Origin: an uncultured Phycisphaerales bacterium
GTDB taxonomy: Bacteria; Planctomycetota; Phycisphaerae; Phycisphaerales; SM1A02
Direction of reading: 5' to 3'
Assembly: GCA_905480395.1 (NCBI GenBank)
Contig: CAJQQE010000022.1
Coordinates: 1-64,000 of the forward strand
Length of the DNA stretch: 64,000 nt
Shown here: one piece after another, positions 24,240-32,504 of the stretch
Numbering within the stretch: the stretch's first letter is position 1
Layout: each line of letters begins with the position of its first letter
Position numbers and translations under genes: made by a program
Notes under the pieces: model-generated
What the model was told of the DNA's origin: nothing
The model's database searches: none
Seen by the model: the letters and a program-made list of their open reading frames with translations, nothing else

Positions 24240-25760
24240 TCAGCCTTCGCAGTTGTTACACACATCTTCGGCGATCGTTGCACACACTGAATCCCAGCCA
24301 AACTGGCAACAGATTGGGTCGACGTTACAGACTGCCTCGGTGCAGACCGCATCGGTGCAACTGGTGTTGCCGTTGGCCTCACAGCAGTCACACTCCGGGC
24401 AGTCGCCCGGGTCATCGCCACCACCGCCGCCACCGTCGTCAGGGCAGTCGCCCCAGACGGCAAGGAAGGCACCGACATCGACACCGTTCACGACGTTGTC
24501 TTCGTTGAGGTCTGCATCACATCCGGGACAGACGCCCCACTCGGAGAACAACACTCCGAAGTCAGCACCGTTGACCGTACCGTCATCGTTGAAGTCGCCA
24601 ACGCACAGGTCTGGTCCGCCGCCGCCGCCGCTCTCCACGGCAAGATCAATGTTGTCAATTCGAATGGAACCGCCGGCACAGTCGGGCTGAACAATCTGAC
24701 ACACGATGCGAATCGAGGTCGTGCCAGCGGGGGCCGTCCCTGAGATTTCGGACGAGTACCACGTGTCGTTGTTGAAGGCGCCCGCACCATCGAGTACGAC
24801 GCCGGCCACGAAGTCGAGTGGGCTGCCGAGATCCGAACCGAGGAATTCGATTTTCTGAAGGACGTAGTTGTCGGTGCCGACGATTGAGTCGAAGGCCGGC
24901 GTCCAAGATGACATCGAAAGCGTGACCAGGTCGCCTTCAAACACGCCGGGGACGAGTTGATTCAAACCCGAGACGCCACCCGGATCACACTGACCGTCGC
25001 CGTCGTAGTCCGGAAAGGTTCCGAACATTCCTGCGGAATGGGGCGGACTCAGATAGTTGAAGTCATCAAAGAAGATGTTGCCGTACTGCTCGTCCCATGC
25101 GTTGAAGATGATCGACGTTTGATAGCTGTAGTCCACGCCGTTGTCGAACGACGCGTTGACCAATGGGGCTTCAGGATTTCGCTTGTCCTGCGAGAAATTC
25201 ATGTCGTCGGTCCAGCTTGCACCCGGCTCCGTCATGCCAGCCTGAAGGAAGACGGGAACCACCGTGAGATTCGTGGCACCAGCGGGGGCGACGGTCAGGA
25301 AACTCGCTTCTTGCCACGCACCGGTAATCATGTCCGGATCGCTCCCGACGAGAATTCGCTGCTCGGCGATGCTCACGACCGAACCGCTCGCATTCTTAAA
25401 CTCAACCTTGATGCCCGACCAGTTGTTCGTGCCTGCAAGCGAGTCAAAGTCTGGCGTGAAGGCGAACGCCCCCACCCGGTAGACCTCACCCGCCGAGACC
25501 GGGACGTCGTAGAGAGAGACCGCGCCATTGCCGTTGTAGTCCGCACAGAAACACCCAAACGTCTTCAGGGCGAATCCAGATCCCGCGTGGGTGATCTCGC
25601 TGCTTCGTTCGGCGTTTCCGAACGTGGCGTAGGTGCCGCGAAATTGGTTTTCGAATCCTGGGTTTTCAAGAGTGTTTGGCCCTCCGTCATCGGCCAAACT
25701 GGTTCCCATCGGAACGAGTGCGGCGGCGATAAGGCCGAGGGTCATGGTACGAATGGTCAC
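24240..25760 (-). CDS. Large secreted protein with dockerin-like repeats and a CCxxxWDxxC Cys-rich end
   Basis: 506 aa from a GTG at 25760, 7 nt after AGGAG; a 40-codon upstream extension has no site and no signal. The signal peptide ends LADDG near residue 24. Two similar beta-sandwich domains follow (both with NPGFEN/FTPDFDSL- or SWTPAFDSIVGT-type segments and IKVEF/IEF strands). I do not recognise their family, but each looks like a carbohydrate-binding-type module. A Gly-rich linker leads to two dockerin-like repeats, another Gly/Asp linker, and a 50-residue Cys-rich end with CCEANGNTSC and CCQFGWDSVC. The downstream GH16 gene suggests a role with polysaccharides. Confidence 0.75.
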   Translation of the reverse strand: MTIRTMTLGLIAAALVPMGTSLADDGGPNTLENPGFENQFRGTYATFGNAERSSEITHAGSGFALKTFGCFCADYNGNGAVSLYDVPVSAGEVYRVGAFAFTPDFDSLAGTNNWSGIKVEFKNASGSVVSIAEQRILVGSDPDMITGAWQEASFLTVAPAGATNLTVVPVFLQAGMTEPGASWTDDMNFSQDKRNPEAPLVNASFDNGVDYSYQTSIIFNAWDEQYGNIFFDDFNYLSPPHSAGMFGTFPDYDGDGQCDPGGVSGLNQLVPGVFEGDLVTLSMSSWTPAFDSIVGTDNYVLQKIEFLGSDLGSPLDFVAGVVLDGAGAFNNDTWYSSEISGTAPAGTTSIRIVCQIVQPDCAGGSIRIDNIDLAVESGGGGGPDLCVGDFNDDGTVNGADFGVLFSEWGVCPGCDADLNEDNVVNGVDVGAFLAVWGDCPDDGGGGGGDDPGDCPECDCCEANGNTSCTDAVCTEAVCNVDPICCQFGWDSVCATIAEDVCNNCEG

Positions 25761-26210
25761 GAGTCTTCTCCTGAGGTGAGGGAACGAACGAGGCGAGCCT
25801 GTAGGTACGCAATCTCGGTGTAGATCAACGATTCGGTGCGTCTGAACAATTGGTGCGACGAAACGTCTCTTGCCTGACACGACACAATTGCCGTCAAATA
25901 CTGCCCAGACGACCCAATGCTACGCCTAAACCCCGCTCAATCCAGTCTTTCCGAACTCTTTTGCAATTTCGAGTTGATTTTTTTTGAACCCAGACACCGA
26001 GGTCTCTAGATGCTCGGAAAATAACACTTCGAGATCCGGGTTTCCGTGATCCTCCTCTCTTTCCAAGATGCTCTTCGGACATCTATATCTTGATTACCCA
26101 AATGAGGTTTGTTTGTTTGTCTCTCATGGTTTTATTGCGTATTCTCGACTCTCTGCCTCCCCGATCCTGTCACCGGCAGACCACCAGCGCCACCCCGGAA
26201 GAAAACTGAC
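25761..26210. promoter_or_regulatory. AT-rich divergent control region
   Basis: 450 bp between divergent secreted-protein genes. Bases 25940-26150 are markedly richer in A+T than the surroundings, with an eight-T run near 25980, TCTATATCTTGA near 26082 and GTTTGTTTGTTTGT near 26107. No conserved small gene is evident. The frame starting at 26109 has no signal peptide until the ATG at 26211, so I treat 26109-26210 as leader. Confidence 0.5.
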
Positions 26211-28268
26211 ATGACGCTCCGTCCCCTGATCGCCCTCGGGCTCTTCGTGACCATGCTGATCGCCTCACCAGGCGTTGCCTCCGCCGGAGACGGCTCCGAA
26301 GGACCAAGCATCGTCGAAGTCAAACAAACTAAGGACGGCTGGCAGCTGTATCGAAACGGGTCGCCGTTCTTCATCAAGGGCGGGTGTGTGGTTCGAAACA
26401 GTGCCAGCCCCGAACTCGACAACCTCTTGTCTCAGTTAAAAGCCGCCGGTGGAAACTGCATCCGGCTCTGGGGAACTGGCCCGGGCACCCTCGGAATTCT
26501 GAACGCGGCCCACGAGCACGGAATCGCCGTATTCCTCGGCCTCTGGATGGAACATCCGATCGGCCATGTTGACAGCGCTGGTGCGTTCTTTGATTACACC
26601 AACATCGCTGCGGTCAACAACCAGATTGAAACCCTTGCCATCCAAGTCGATCTCTACAAGGATCATCCGGCGTTACTCGCTTGGGGGGTCGGCAACGAAC
26701 TCTGCCATCTCACGGCCGAAGCGGACGCCAACACCCAGGTCGTCCAGCTCATCTGGAGAGCCATCAACAACACGGCGGCCATGGTGAAGCAACGTGATCC
26801 GAATCACCCCACGGTTGCGGTGACCGCAGAGACAGGCGACTGGCACCAGATTGACAATGGAACCCAGCTGAGCAACTGGTGCTCGAACATCGACATCTGG
26901 GGTATCAACGCCTACGAGACCATGCCGCAGATCCGGGCGAAAGTGGAAGCATCCCCCTGGGATCGGCCCTACTTTATTCCGGAATACGGCCCTCAAGGAT
27001 GGTGGAGCTCACCGATGACCTCTTGGAGGTCCCGGCTCGAGCATCCCAACAAGGTCAAGGCCGACTGGTATCGAAGCGGCTGGGTCGACTCCATTGTTGC
27101 CGAATCAGATCTCTGTCTGGGTGGCTTTGCCTTCGCCTGGGACACCCTCGATTCGCCGATCGACACGTGGTGGACCATGTTCGACTATGAAGGCCGACCG
27201 ACTCAGTGCATCGACGTGCTCTCTGAAGCGTGGAACGGCACTCCCCCTGAAAATCTCTCCCCCGTGGTCACCGGCATCAACGGCATTGAGGCCCAGACGG
27301 TCGAGGCGGGTCAGATCATCAATGTTGAACTTCTGGCGGTCGATCCCGAAGGCGAAGAACTCTTCGTCGACTGGCTGGTTGGACGTGATGTCTTCGATGC
27401 CAATGGCAACTACCTGTGGGAGACCACGGGTGCCTGCGACTTCCTGGCCCAAGATGCTGGACTCAACTACGAGTTGGAAGCCCCCTTGATTCCCGGTGCC
27501 TATCGCCTCGTCGCTTGGGCGCGAGATAGCGGTGGCCGATCGGGCGTCGCCAGCGTTCCATTCTTCGTGGAAGGCGACATCCCCGAAGGCGTGGTCGCGA
27601 TGCCCTTCCCCATTGATGACTACTTCGGCCCGAGCGGATTCATGGGCGCTTCTTGGACGCTCAGTCGATCGGACTTAGATTCGCCCAACGGGGTTTGCGG
27701 CGGCGCTGGCCACCGGTTCACCTTCAGCGCACCGCCCATCGCCCTGTGGTGTGGGGTCGCGTGGCAATACCCCACGAACAACTGGGGGACCGCCCCCGGA
27801 CTCCAGATCATGTCCGGCGGAACCTCGGTGGACTTTCTGGCCTGGTCCGATGTTCCGGGTACGACCCTCGACTTCTTCGTCGGAACAGAAGGCTCCGATG
27901 GCTTCCAAGTTGAGCTGGCCGGTGTCGAACTTCCCCTCGAACCAACCATGATCTCGATCCCGCTCGATGGAATCGAATACAACGACGTGGTGATTGGATT
28001 CGGCTGGGTGTACTCACAGGGTGCCGGGCCGACTGATCCCACCCGAGAAATCTACATCTCCGACCTCATCTGGAATGGCCCACCGCCGCCGCCGCCGTGC
28101 CCGATCGACCTCAATGGTGATCGAGTCGTCGATGGTCGGGATCTTGGCCTGATATTGGCCGATTACTATTCCACCACCAGCGGCGATAGCGACGTGAATG
28201 AGGACGGCTACGTCGACTTGCAGGACCTCGCCTTGATGCTCGAAAACTGGGGTCCCTGTCCCGAGTAA
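26211..28268 (+). CDS. Secreted GH-A clan glycoside hydrolase-like protein with dockerin-like tail
   Basis: 685 aa from the ATG at 26211, with a signal peptide ending near ASAGDG (25). Residues 35-330 look like a (beta/alpha)8 barrel: KGGCVVRNS, NCIRLWG, then AWGVGNELCHL with the Asn-Glu pair typical of the acid/base glutamate, and YFIPEYGPQGWW with a Glu at the expected nucleophile position. This places it near GH2/GH5-type beta-glycosidases, but family and substrate are not certain. A fibronectin-like domain (340-450) and a sandwich domain (460-620) follow. Six prolines link to a split dockerin-like pair (DLNGDRVVDGRDLGLILADY and DVNEDGYVDLQDLALMLENW). A strong terminator follows. Confidence 0.78.
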   Translation: MTLRPLIALGLFVTMLIASPGVASAGDGSEGPSIVEVKQTKDGWQLYRNGSPFFIKGGCVVRNSASPELDNLLSQLKAAGGNCIRLWGTGPGTLGILNAAHEHGIAVFLGLWMEHPIGHVDSAGAFFDYTNIAAVNNQIETLAIQVDLYKDHPALLAWGVGNELCHLTAEADANTQVVQLIWRAINNTAAMVKQRDPNHPTVAVTAETGDWHQIDNGTQLSNWCSNIDIWGINAYETMPQIRAKVEASPWDRPYFIPEYGPQGWWSSPMTSWRSRLEHPNKVKADWYRSGWVDSIVAESDLCLGGFAFAWDTLDSPIDTWWTMFDYEGRPTQCIDVLSEAWNGTPPENLSPVVTGINGIEAQTVEAGQIINVELLAVDPEGEELFVDWLVGRDVFDANGNYLWETTGACDFLAQDAGLNYELEAPLIPGAYRLVAWARDSGGRSGVASVPFFVEGDIPEGVVAMPFPIDDYFGPSGFMGASWTLSRSDLDSPNGVCGGAGHRFTFSAPPIALWCGVAWQYPTNNWGTAPGLQIMSGGTSVDFLAWSDVPGTTLDFFVGTEGSDGFQVELAGVELPLEPTMISIPLDGIEYNDVVIGFGWVYSQGAGPTDPTREIYISDLIWNGPPPPPPCPIDLNGDRVVDGRDLGLILADYYSTTSGDSDVNEDGYVDLQDLALMLENWGPCPE

Positions 28269-28306
28269 TCCGTTAGCCATTCGGGCAAAGGTATCTCAAG
28301 CGAAAA

Positions 28307-28345
28307 AAAACGGTCTCCGGCATCATTGTCGGGGACCGTTTTCTT
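28307..28345 (+). terminator. Intrinsic terminator after the GH-A clan gene
   Basis: AAAACGGTCTCC (28307-28318) and GGGGACCGTTTT (28331-28342) form a 12-bp stem with one T-G pair, and run into TTTTCTTC. The A-run on the 5' side would let it work in both directions. Confidence 0.85.
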
Positions 28346-28485
28346 CATCGCCACGACCGCGCATCAGCCGCCGCACAAGGGCGGTTAAAAACCAAGATCA
28401 CACAGATGCGGTCTCTTCACCGTAAGGCCATCGGAACCGAAGGTGCACCGCCCGATGCACGGACATCCTCAGCGGTCGCGGTCAA

Positions 28486-28491
28486 TATACT
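28486..28491 (+). promoter_or_regulatory. -10 TATACT exactly 6 nt before the start at 28498
   Basis: TATACT differs from the TATAAT consensus at one base and is followed by GCTGGC-ATG. There is no Shine-Dalgarno, so a leaderless transcript is the simplest reading. The -35 region is weak. Confidence 0.65.
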
Positions 28492-28497
28492 GCTGGC

Positions 28498-29112
28498 ATG
28501 ACCAACTCCCCCAAGATTCAAGATCCGCGAAATGAGATCGAGCTTGCCGAAGGCGAAGAGATCGTTGACATCGCTCAATTCGATCATCACGCCATCATTC
28601 GCTATCACTACCTGGGCCTCATCCCCGTCGCCATGTTCATCGTGACGATCCCCATCGTCCTGCTCGTTGGCCTTGGCTATCGCATTTTTCTCACGAGAAT
28701 TGTGGCCAGTTGGTCGACGGTTCTGACCAACCGAAATCTGCACGTTCGAAAAGGGATTTTCAACAAGACTGAGAAGACCATCCCGCTCGAAAAGATCACC
28801 GATCTGTCGAGCGTCGAAGGGCTCCTCATGAGGTTTGCGGGAATCAAGCGACTGGGGATCGAAACCGCTGGCCAATCGGGGCCTGGGTCATTGGTGAGCC
28901 TCCTTGGCGTGGTTGGGTCGGATGCCTTCAGAGGTCGCGTGCTGGCCCAGCGAGATCACACCACGAAGGTCTCAGGGGCCCCTCAGAAGCCGGTGGCGGC
29001 CACGGACGCCGCGGAGCCGGCGGAGACAACCCTGATCGAGATCCGCGACACCTTGGCCAAGATGGCGGCCGACCTCCGCCAGGTCACCGAACAACTCGAC
29101 CGAACGGATTGA
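28498..29112 (+). CDS. Bacterial PH-domain (bPH2, YdbT-like) membrane protein
   Basis: 204 aa. Residues 15-40 are soluble (ELAEGEEIVDIAQFDHHAII), followed by two close hydrophobic segments (43-73), then the bPH2 core: STVLTNRNLHVRKGIFNKTEKTIPLEKITDLSS is represented by the T-N-R-x-L-x-V-R-x-G pattern at about 78-92 and by IPLEKITDLS. The C-terminal 60 residues are a helical, probably coiled-coil tail (TLIEIRDTLAKMAADLRQV). Such proteins are membrane-anchored PH-like domains of unclear ligand. The gene is monocistronic and appears to be transcribed without a leader. Confidence 0.82.
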   Translation: MTNSPKIQDPRNEIELAEGEEIVDIAQFDHHAIIRYHYLGLIPVAMFIVTIPIVLLVGLGYRIFLTRIVASWSTVLTNRNLHVRKGIFNKTEKTIPLEKITDLSSVEGLLMRFAGIKRLGIETAGQSGPGSLVSLLGVVGSDAFRGRVLAQRDHTTKVSGAPQKPVAATDAAEPAETTLIEIRDTLAKMAADLRQVTEQLDRTD

Positions 29113-29430
29113 CCCCATTTCGCGGTCACCGATCTCTGGGGCATCAAATCGGCAATCGGGGCGAAGACGCGATCACGAGAATAGCCCCTCAGGTTGGTTG
29201 CTTGGCCGGTTGGTGGGCGGTGATCTGGTGACCACCTGGTTTGAACACCACGTCCCGAAGCTCATCAGGTCATCGACGACGTCCTGCCACCGTGGCCTCC
29301 TTGAGGCGTGCTTCTCTGAGGCAACCATTTGAAGGGTCCGCGCCGCGGCACCGAGAGACGCTTTCATCACGATCATCACGATCACCGCGCTCATCGGTCC
29401 AACCGATCCAACCGATCCTAAACACCGCGC
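29113..29430. other. Intergenic region with short tandem repeats
   Basis: About 320 bp. Nothing gene-like was seen. ATCACGATC is repeated in tandem near 29370 and CCAACCGAT near 29398. The open frames in it lack start signals and recognisable domains. Confidence 0.4.
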
Positions 29431-29467
29431 GAAAAAGCGGTGGTACCGAGATCGGTACCACCGCTTT
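29431..29467 (-). terminator. Intrinsic terminator of the 29493-30137 gene
   Basis: AAAGCGGTGGTACCG (29434-29448) and its exact complement (29453-29467) surround AGAT. On the minus strand the stem is followed by TTTTTCGCG. Confidence 0.88.
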
Positions 29468-29492
29468 GATTCGTAGAGAAACTGGACTCCGT

Positions 29493-30137
29493 TCAACCGC
29501 GTCGACGACGACCGGCAAGACCGGCGAGGCCGAGGAGCGCCAGGGCGCCCGGAGCTGGAACGATGCCACCGTAGAAGTTGGTACCCCAAGCGGCACCGCT
29601 CTCTCCGCCGGGTTCCGGAATGTCGGCCTGGACATAGGTGAAGTCCAGTGAAATCCGGGTCGCGGAAGCCGCGCCAGCGTCGAGCAGGTAGTCCATATCG
29701 AAGCTGTACACAACGCCCGTCGAGGAGTCGCTCGACACGGTGCCAGCCACGATCGAGAATCCGTAGTCGTACCCCTCGCCGTACCAGAAGTTCAACTGGA
29801 CGTTGCCGGTGTTACCGCCGTAGAGGTCTTTACCGTCTTCGATGAACATCTCGCCACCGAAGCTGATGGTCTCACCTTCGAAGAAACTGCCAGCCCATCC
29901 GAGCGTCTGGGTATAGCCGCTGTAGTTGGGCACACCACCGAAAGTTCCGTACGCCACGACGGCAGAGCTTCCACCGAAGAAACCAACGTTATAAGGACCT
30001 TCGGCGCCGCCGAATTGATCCCATCCAGCGGAGCCATTGGAGAAGTCTCCGTTCTCAAGTCCAAAAGGTTCAATGCCGGCGTTTGCCGCGGACGTCGCCA
30101 ACGCTGCGATCGCGGTCGCAAGAATTACATTCTTCAT
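29493..30137 (-). CDS. Exported protein with PEP-CTERM-like sorting signal
   Basis: 214 aa from the ATG at 30137 (AGGAG 10 nt upstream); ten extra upstream codons have no support. The signal peptide is MKNVILATAIAALATSAANA. The mature part opens with NGDFSNGSAGWDQFGG, typical of carbohydrate-binding-like exported proteins, and is rich in Gly, Tyr and Phe. It ends VPAPGALALLGLAGLAGRRRRG: a PxPG motif, a helix and an Arg-rich tail. This is the same sorting-signal class as the proteins at 3825-4487 and 57997-58653. The body resembles a jelly-roll but I cannot name a family. The gene is monocistronic with a strong terminator. Confidence 0.8.
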   Translation of the reverse strand: MKNVILATAIAALATSAANAGIEPFGLENGDFSNGSAGWDQFGGAEGPYNVGFFGGSSAVVAYGTFGGVPNYSGYTQTLGWAGSFFEGETISFGGEMFIEDGKDLYGGNTGNVQLNFWYGEGYDYGFSIVAGTVSSDSSTGVVYSFDMDYLLDAGAASATRISLDFTYVQADIPEPGGESGAAWGTNFYGGIVPAPGALALLGLAGLAGRRRRG

Positions 30138-30385
30138 CTCTTCGAATCTCCTAAGGGAAGTGGCCATGGGAAGTGGTCACTGGGAAAAAAGGAACCTGAC
30201 CTTTCTAATTGTGCGGATTCGGCACGCTGAAACAAGCATCGAGTACTCAAAAAAGAAGATTTTCTGTCGACCTGCCCTTGAACGCCCGGTACGCGACATG
30301 ACTTCGTACCGCAAAGAAACAAATATTTATCGACATGGATCTCCTTGTTTCGCGGCGCCCAGAACGGGTTGGGTGACTCGTGACG

Positions 30386-31705
30386 TCATGGTCGCATGAA
30401 TGCCTGCGAAATCCGATCACGCCACGCCACAAAAACATCGTCAAACTCGGGTTCGACGGCCGCCACCTGAGCGATGACGTTGAGGACGCCGGTCCGTCGA
30501 CCACGACGAATCGGCACCGCTGGATCATCCGGGTTCCGGGGATTCTCGGACGTGTTGTCGAGAAGAAACGATGCCATCAACGTCGTACCCGCGGACAAAC
30601 GGATCGGTGTCACGGGAACGTAGGTTTCTCGTTGATGATGATCCCAATCAGGAATCTCTAGAATCCGTTTCCGGACGCCGGAAGGAAAGACCGCATCAAC
30701 CCAGAGGCTCTTGCAGATCTCTATCGCCCGAGGCGAGAGACCCACGAGATCAACGGCGCCTTCTAGGACGATCTCCTTTGACGTATAGGTCTTGACTACT
30801 TCAGCATCGATTTGAACGCGACCCACCGCCAAGGGCAACCAGCGCACCGGCCGAGATTCTTGATCCTCGGGGACCAACTCCAACTCAATGCGTTCCTGTA
30901 ACCGCTCCACTTTGCCGGTTGGTCGATACTGAAACTGCGCTACAAGATCGCTCCCCCGCTCGACTGGCAGATGAAAACCCACCGGCAATCGAAAATCGCC
31001 AGATCCATTCAGAATCATTCCATCCGCACCGACCGGTCGAAGCCCCGCATCGCCCCCCATCAGGAATCCAACTCGGGAATCTCGGTCATCGAGGTAGCGG
31101 CCGGTCCCTGTGGTATCAAAGGCGAATGCCGCGACTTTCATCGCCCGCGGCGCGGCGGCCACGTGCCGAATCGCTCGGACTTTCAGCGGCGCTGAATTCT
31201 GGAGCGGGAAGTTCACGCCATGAACATCGAGCTCGCCAGAATGCCAGGCGGGATCAGACTCTTCCGGAATCTCGTACGCCGCTGGCATCTGCAGCACCAG
31301 ATCCGTTTGGAATGCACCGTCCACGGCCGCCACGAGTATCTTCGGTGGCCCTTCGCCGATCGGCGAACCGCCATCTCGCCACGCTCGAATCGCCGAAACC
31401 TCCGACGCCGGAATGGTTCGTTGGTGCTCGAATACCCCTGCTCGTGGTAACCAAGGAGGCATTCGGCCCGCTTCAATCACTTCGATCAGAAACGTGGCGC
31501 GATTCTGGACAGCGTCGGAGGTCGCCAAGGAAAACGGCCCGCTTCGTCCGGGCGCGTGACAGGTCACACAACGAGTTTCGATGATCGAACCGATCTGGTC
31601 ATTCCAAGTTGGAGGTTCGACCGTCGGGGCATCGATCTTCGGCGGTGTCGCCTGCCCAGAGACGCCCATGTTGAGCAGCGTGATGAACAACGCGGCCCAG
31701 ATCAT
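30386..31705 (-). CDS. Exported cytochrome c / monooxygenase-like protein
   Basis: 439 aa from the ATG at 31705, which overlaps the upstream redoxin stop as ATGA; the longer frame runs into that gene. The signal peptide ends near SGQA (20). CVTCH at 46-50 is a haem-c site, followed by APGRSGPFSL and AGRMPPWLP, which supplies the Met axial ligand. The rest (130-430) matches the pattern of copper type II monooxygenase-like C-terminal domains seen after such cytochromes (AIRHVAAAPRAMKVAAFAF, a VGFHLPVERGSDLVAQFQY segment). In many planctomycetes the upstream redoxin and this cytochrome are fused in one chain; here they are two coupled genes. Substrate unknown. Confidence 0.78.
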   Translation of the reverse strand: MIWAALFITLLNMGVSGQATPPKIDAPTVEPPTWNDQIGSIIETRCVTCHAPGRSGPFSLATSDAVQNRATFLIEVIEAGRMPPWLPRAGVFEHQRTIPASEVSAIRAWRDGGSPIGEGPPKILVAAVDGAFQTDLVLQMPAAYEIPEESDPAWHSGELDVHGVNFPLQNSAPLKVRAIRHVAAAPRAMKVAAFAFDTTGTGRYLDDRDSRVGFLMGGDAGLRPVGADGMILNGSGDFRLPVGFHLPVERGSDLVAQFQYRPTGKVERLQERIELELVPEDQESRPVRWLPLAVGRVQIDAEVVKTYTSKEIVLEGAVDLVGLSPRAIEICKSLWVDAVFPSGVRKRILEIPDWDHHQRETYVPVTPIRLSAGTTLMASFLLDNTSENPRNPDDPAVPIRRGRRTGVLNVIAQVAAVEPEFDDVFVAWRDRISQAFMRP

Positions 31706-32394
31706 GGCGAACCCTTCCCGACCTTCTCGATCAAACATCCCACCGCCGGCCGCTTGGCAACTGGAACCGGACGACCCGTGACGATCTGGGAGATCACGTC
31801 TCTGGCGTAGGCTTTGGTCGCATTGCGTCGACGGCGTCCGATCTCTGCGTAGAGATTGTCGAACGGACCGCGATAGCGAAGCGTCCACGCAACGTCGGAA
31901 CGAGTCAGGATGAAGACTTCGGGAACGACCGTCGCCTTGAATTCTCGAACCAGTTGCTGCTGGGGGTCAAGAAGCACCGGCATTTCCAATTGACGTTCCC
32001 GGGCATGCAAAGACGCTGATTCGGCCGTCGTTGCGACCATTGGATGGACAACGAAAAACCGCCCGCCAACCTTTTTGACCGCATCGTGAAGCCTTCGAAT
32101 CTCCGGAATGCTGGCGTTGGCGATCGGGCAGGTGGTGCTGATCATCGCCACCACGACCAGATCGGGACCGTCTTGGTCAAACAAACCGCGCGCTGCCCCG
32201 GTGGTATCGGCCAGTTTGAATTCAGCAAGCCGTGCTTGGGAAAGCGTGGGAAGCGGCGTTCCTTCGCGGGGCGGCGAAGTCTCCTCGACTTGTTCAATGG
32301 ATTCAATGGTTCCGCCAGATTGACCCTGCTCGGACTGCGCGGATGGCCCCGTCCCGACCACAATCGAGATCAGCAGAAGGGTGATGATGCACAT
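31702..32394 (-). CDS. Exported redoxin / thioredoxin-fold protein
   Basis: 230 aa from the ATG at 32394 with GGAG 7 nt upstream; 30 codons further upstream are unsupported. The signal peptide is MCIITLLLISIVVGTGPSAQS. A linker rich in Glu/Ser (25-55) precedes the thioredoxin fold: VVVAMISTTCPIANASIPEI has a single Cys (Cys89) in place of CxxC, FFVVHP, and the cis-Pro strand VVPEVFIL. LRYRGPFDN is typical of redoxin domains fused to cytochromes. With one Cys it may act as a peroxidase-like or scaffold domain rather than a disulfide reductase. It is translationally coupled to the cytochrome gene downstream. Confidence 0.78.
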   Translation of the reverse strand: MCIITLLLISIVVGTGPSAQSEQGQSGGTIESIEQVEETSPPREGTPLPTLSQARLAEFKLADTTGAARGLFDQDGPDLVVVAMISTTCPIANASIPEIRRLHDAVKKVGGRFFVVHPMVATTAESASLHARERQLEMPVLLDPQQQLVREFKATVVPEVFILTRSDVAWTLRYRGPFDNLYAEIGRRRRNATKAYARDVISQIVTGRPVPVAKRPAVGCLIEKVGKGSP

Positions 32395-32450
32395 CGGGAG
32401 ACTCCTTTCCAATTCCTCGGTTCGAAACCGCCATCGGGTTGAAAACGACG

Positions 32451-32482
32451 AAAGCGGCGGGACGGTTTGACCGTCCCGCCGC
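32451..32482 (-). terminator. Intrinsic terminator of the YHYH-protein gene
   Basis: GCGGCGGGACGGT (32454-32466) and its exact complement (32470-32482) pair around TTG, and on the minus strand are followed by TTTCGTCGTTTTC. It separates the YHYH gene from the redoxin gene. Confidence 0.8.
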
Positions 32483-32504
32483 ATCCATTCGTTTCATTCG
32501 AGCA

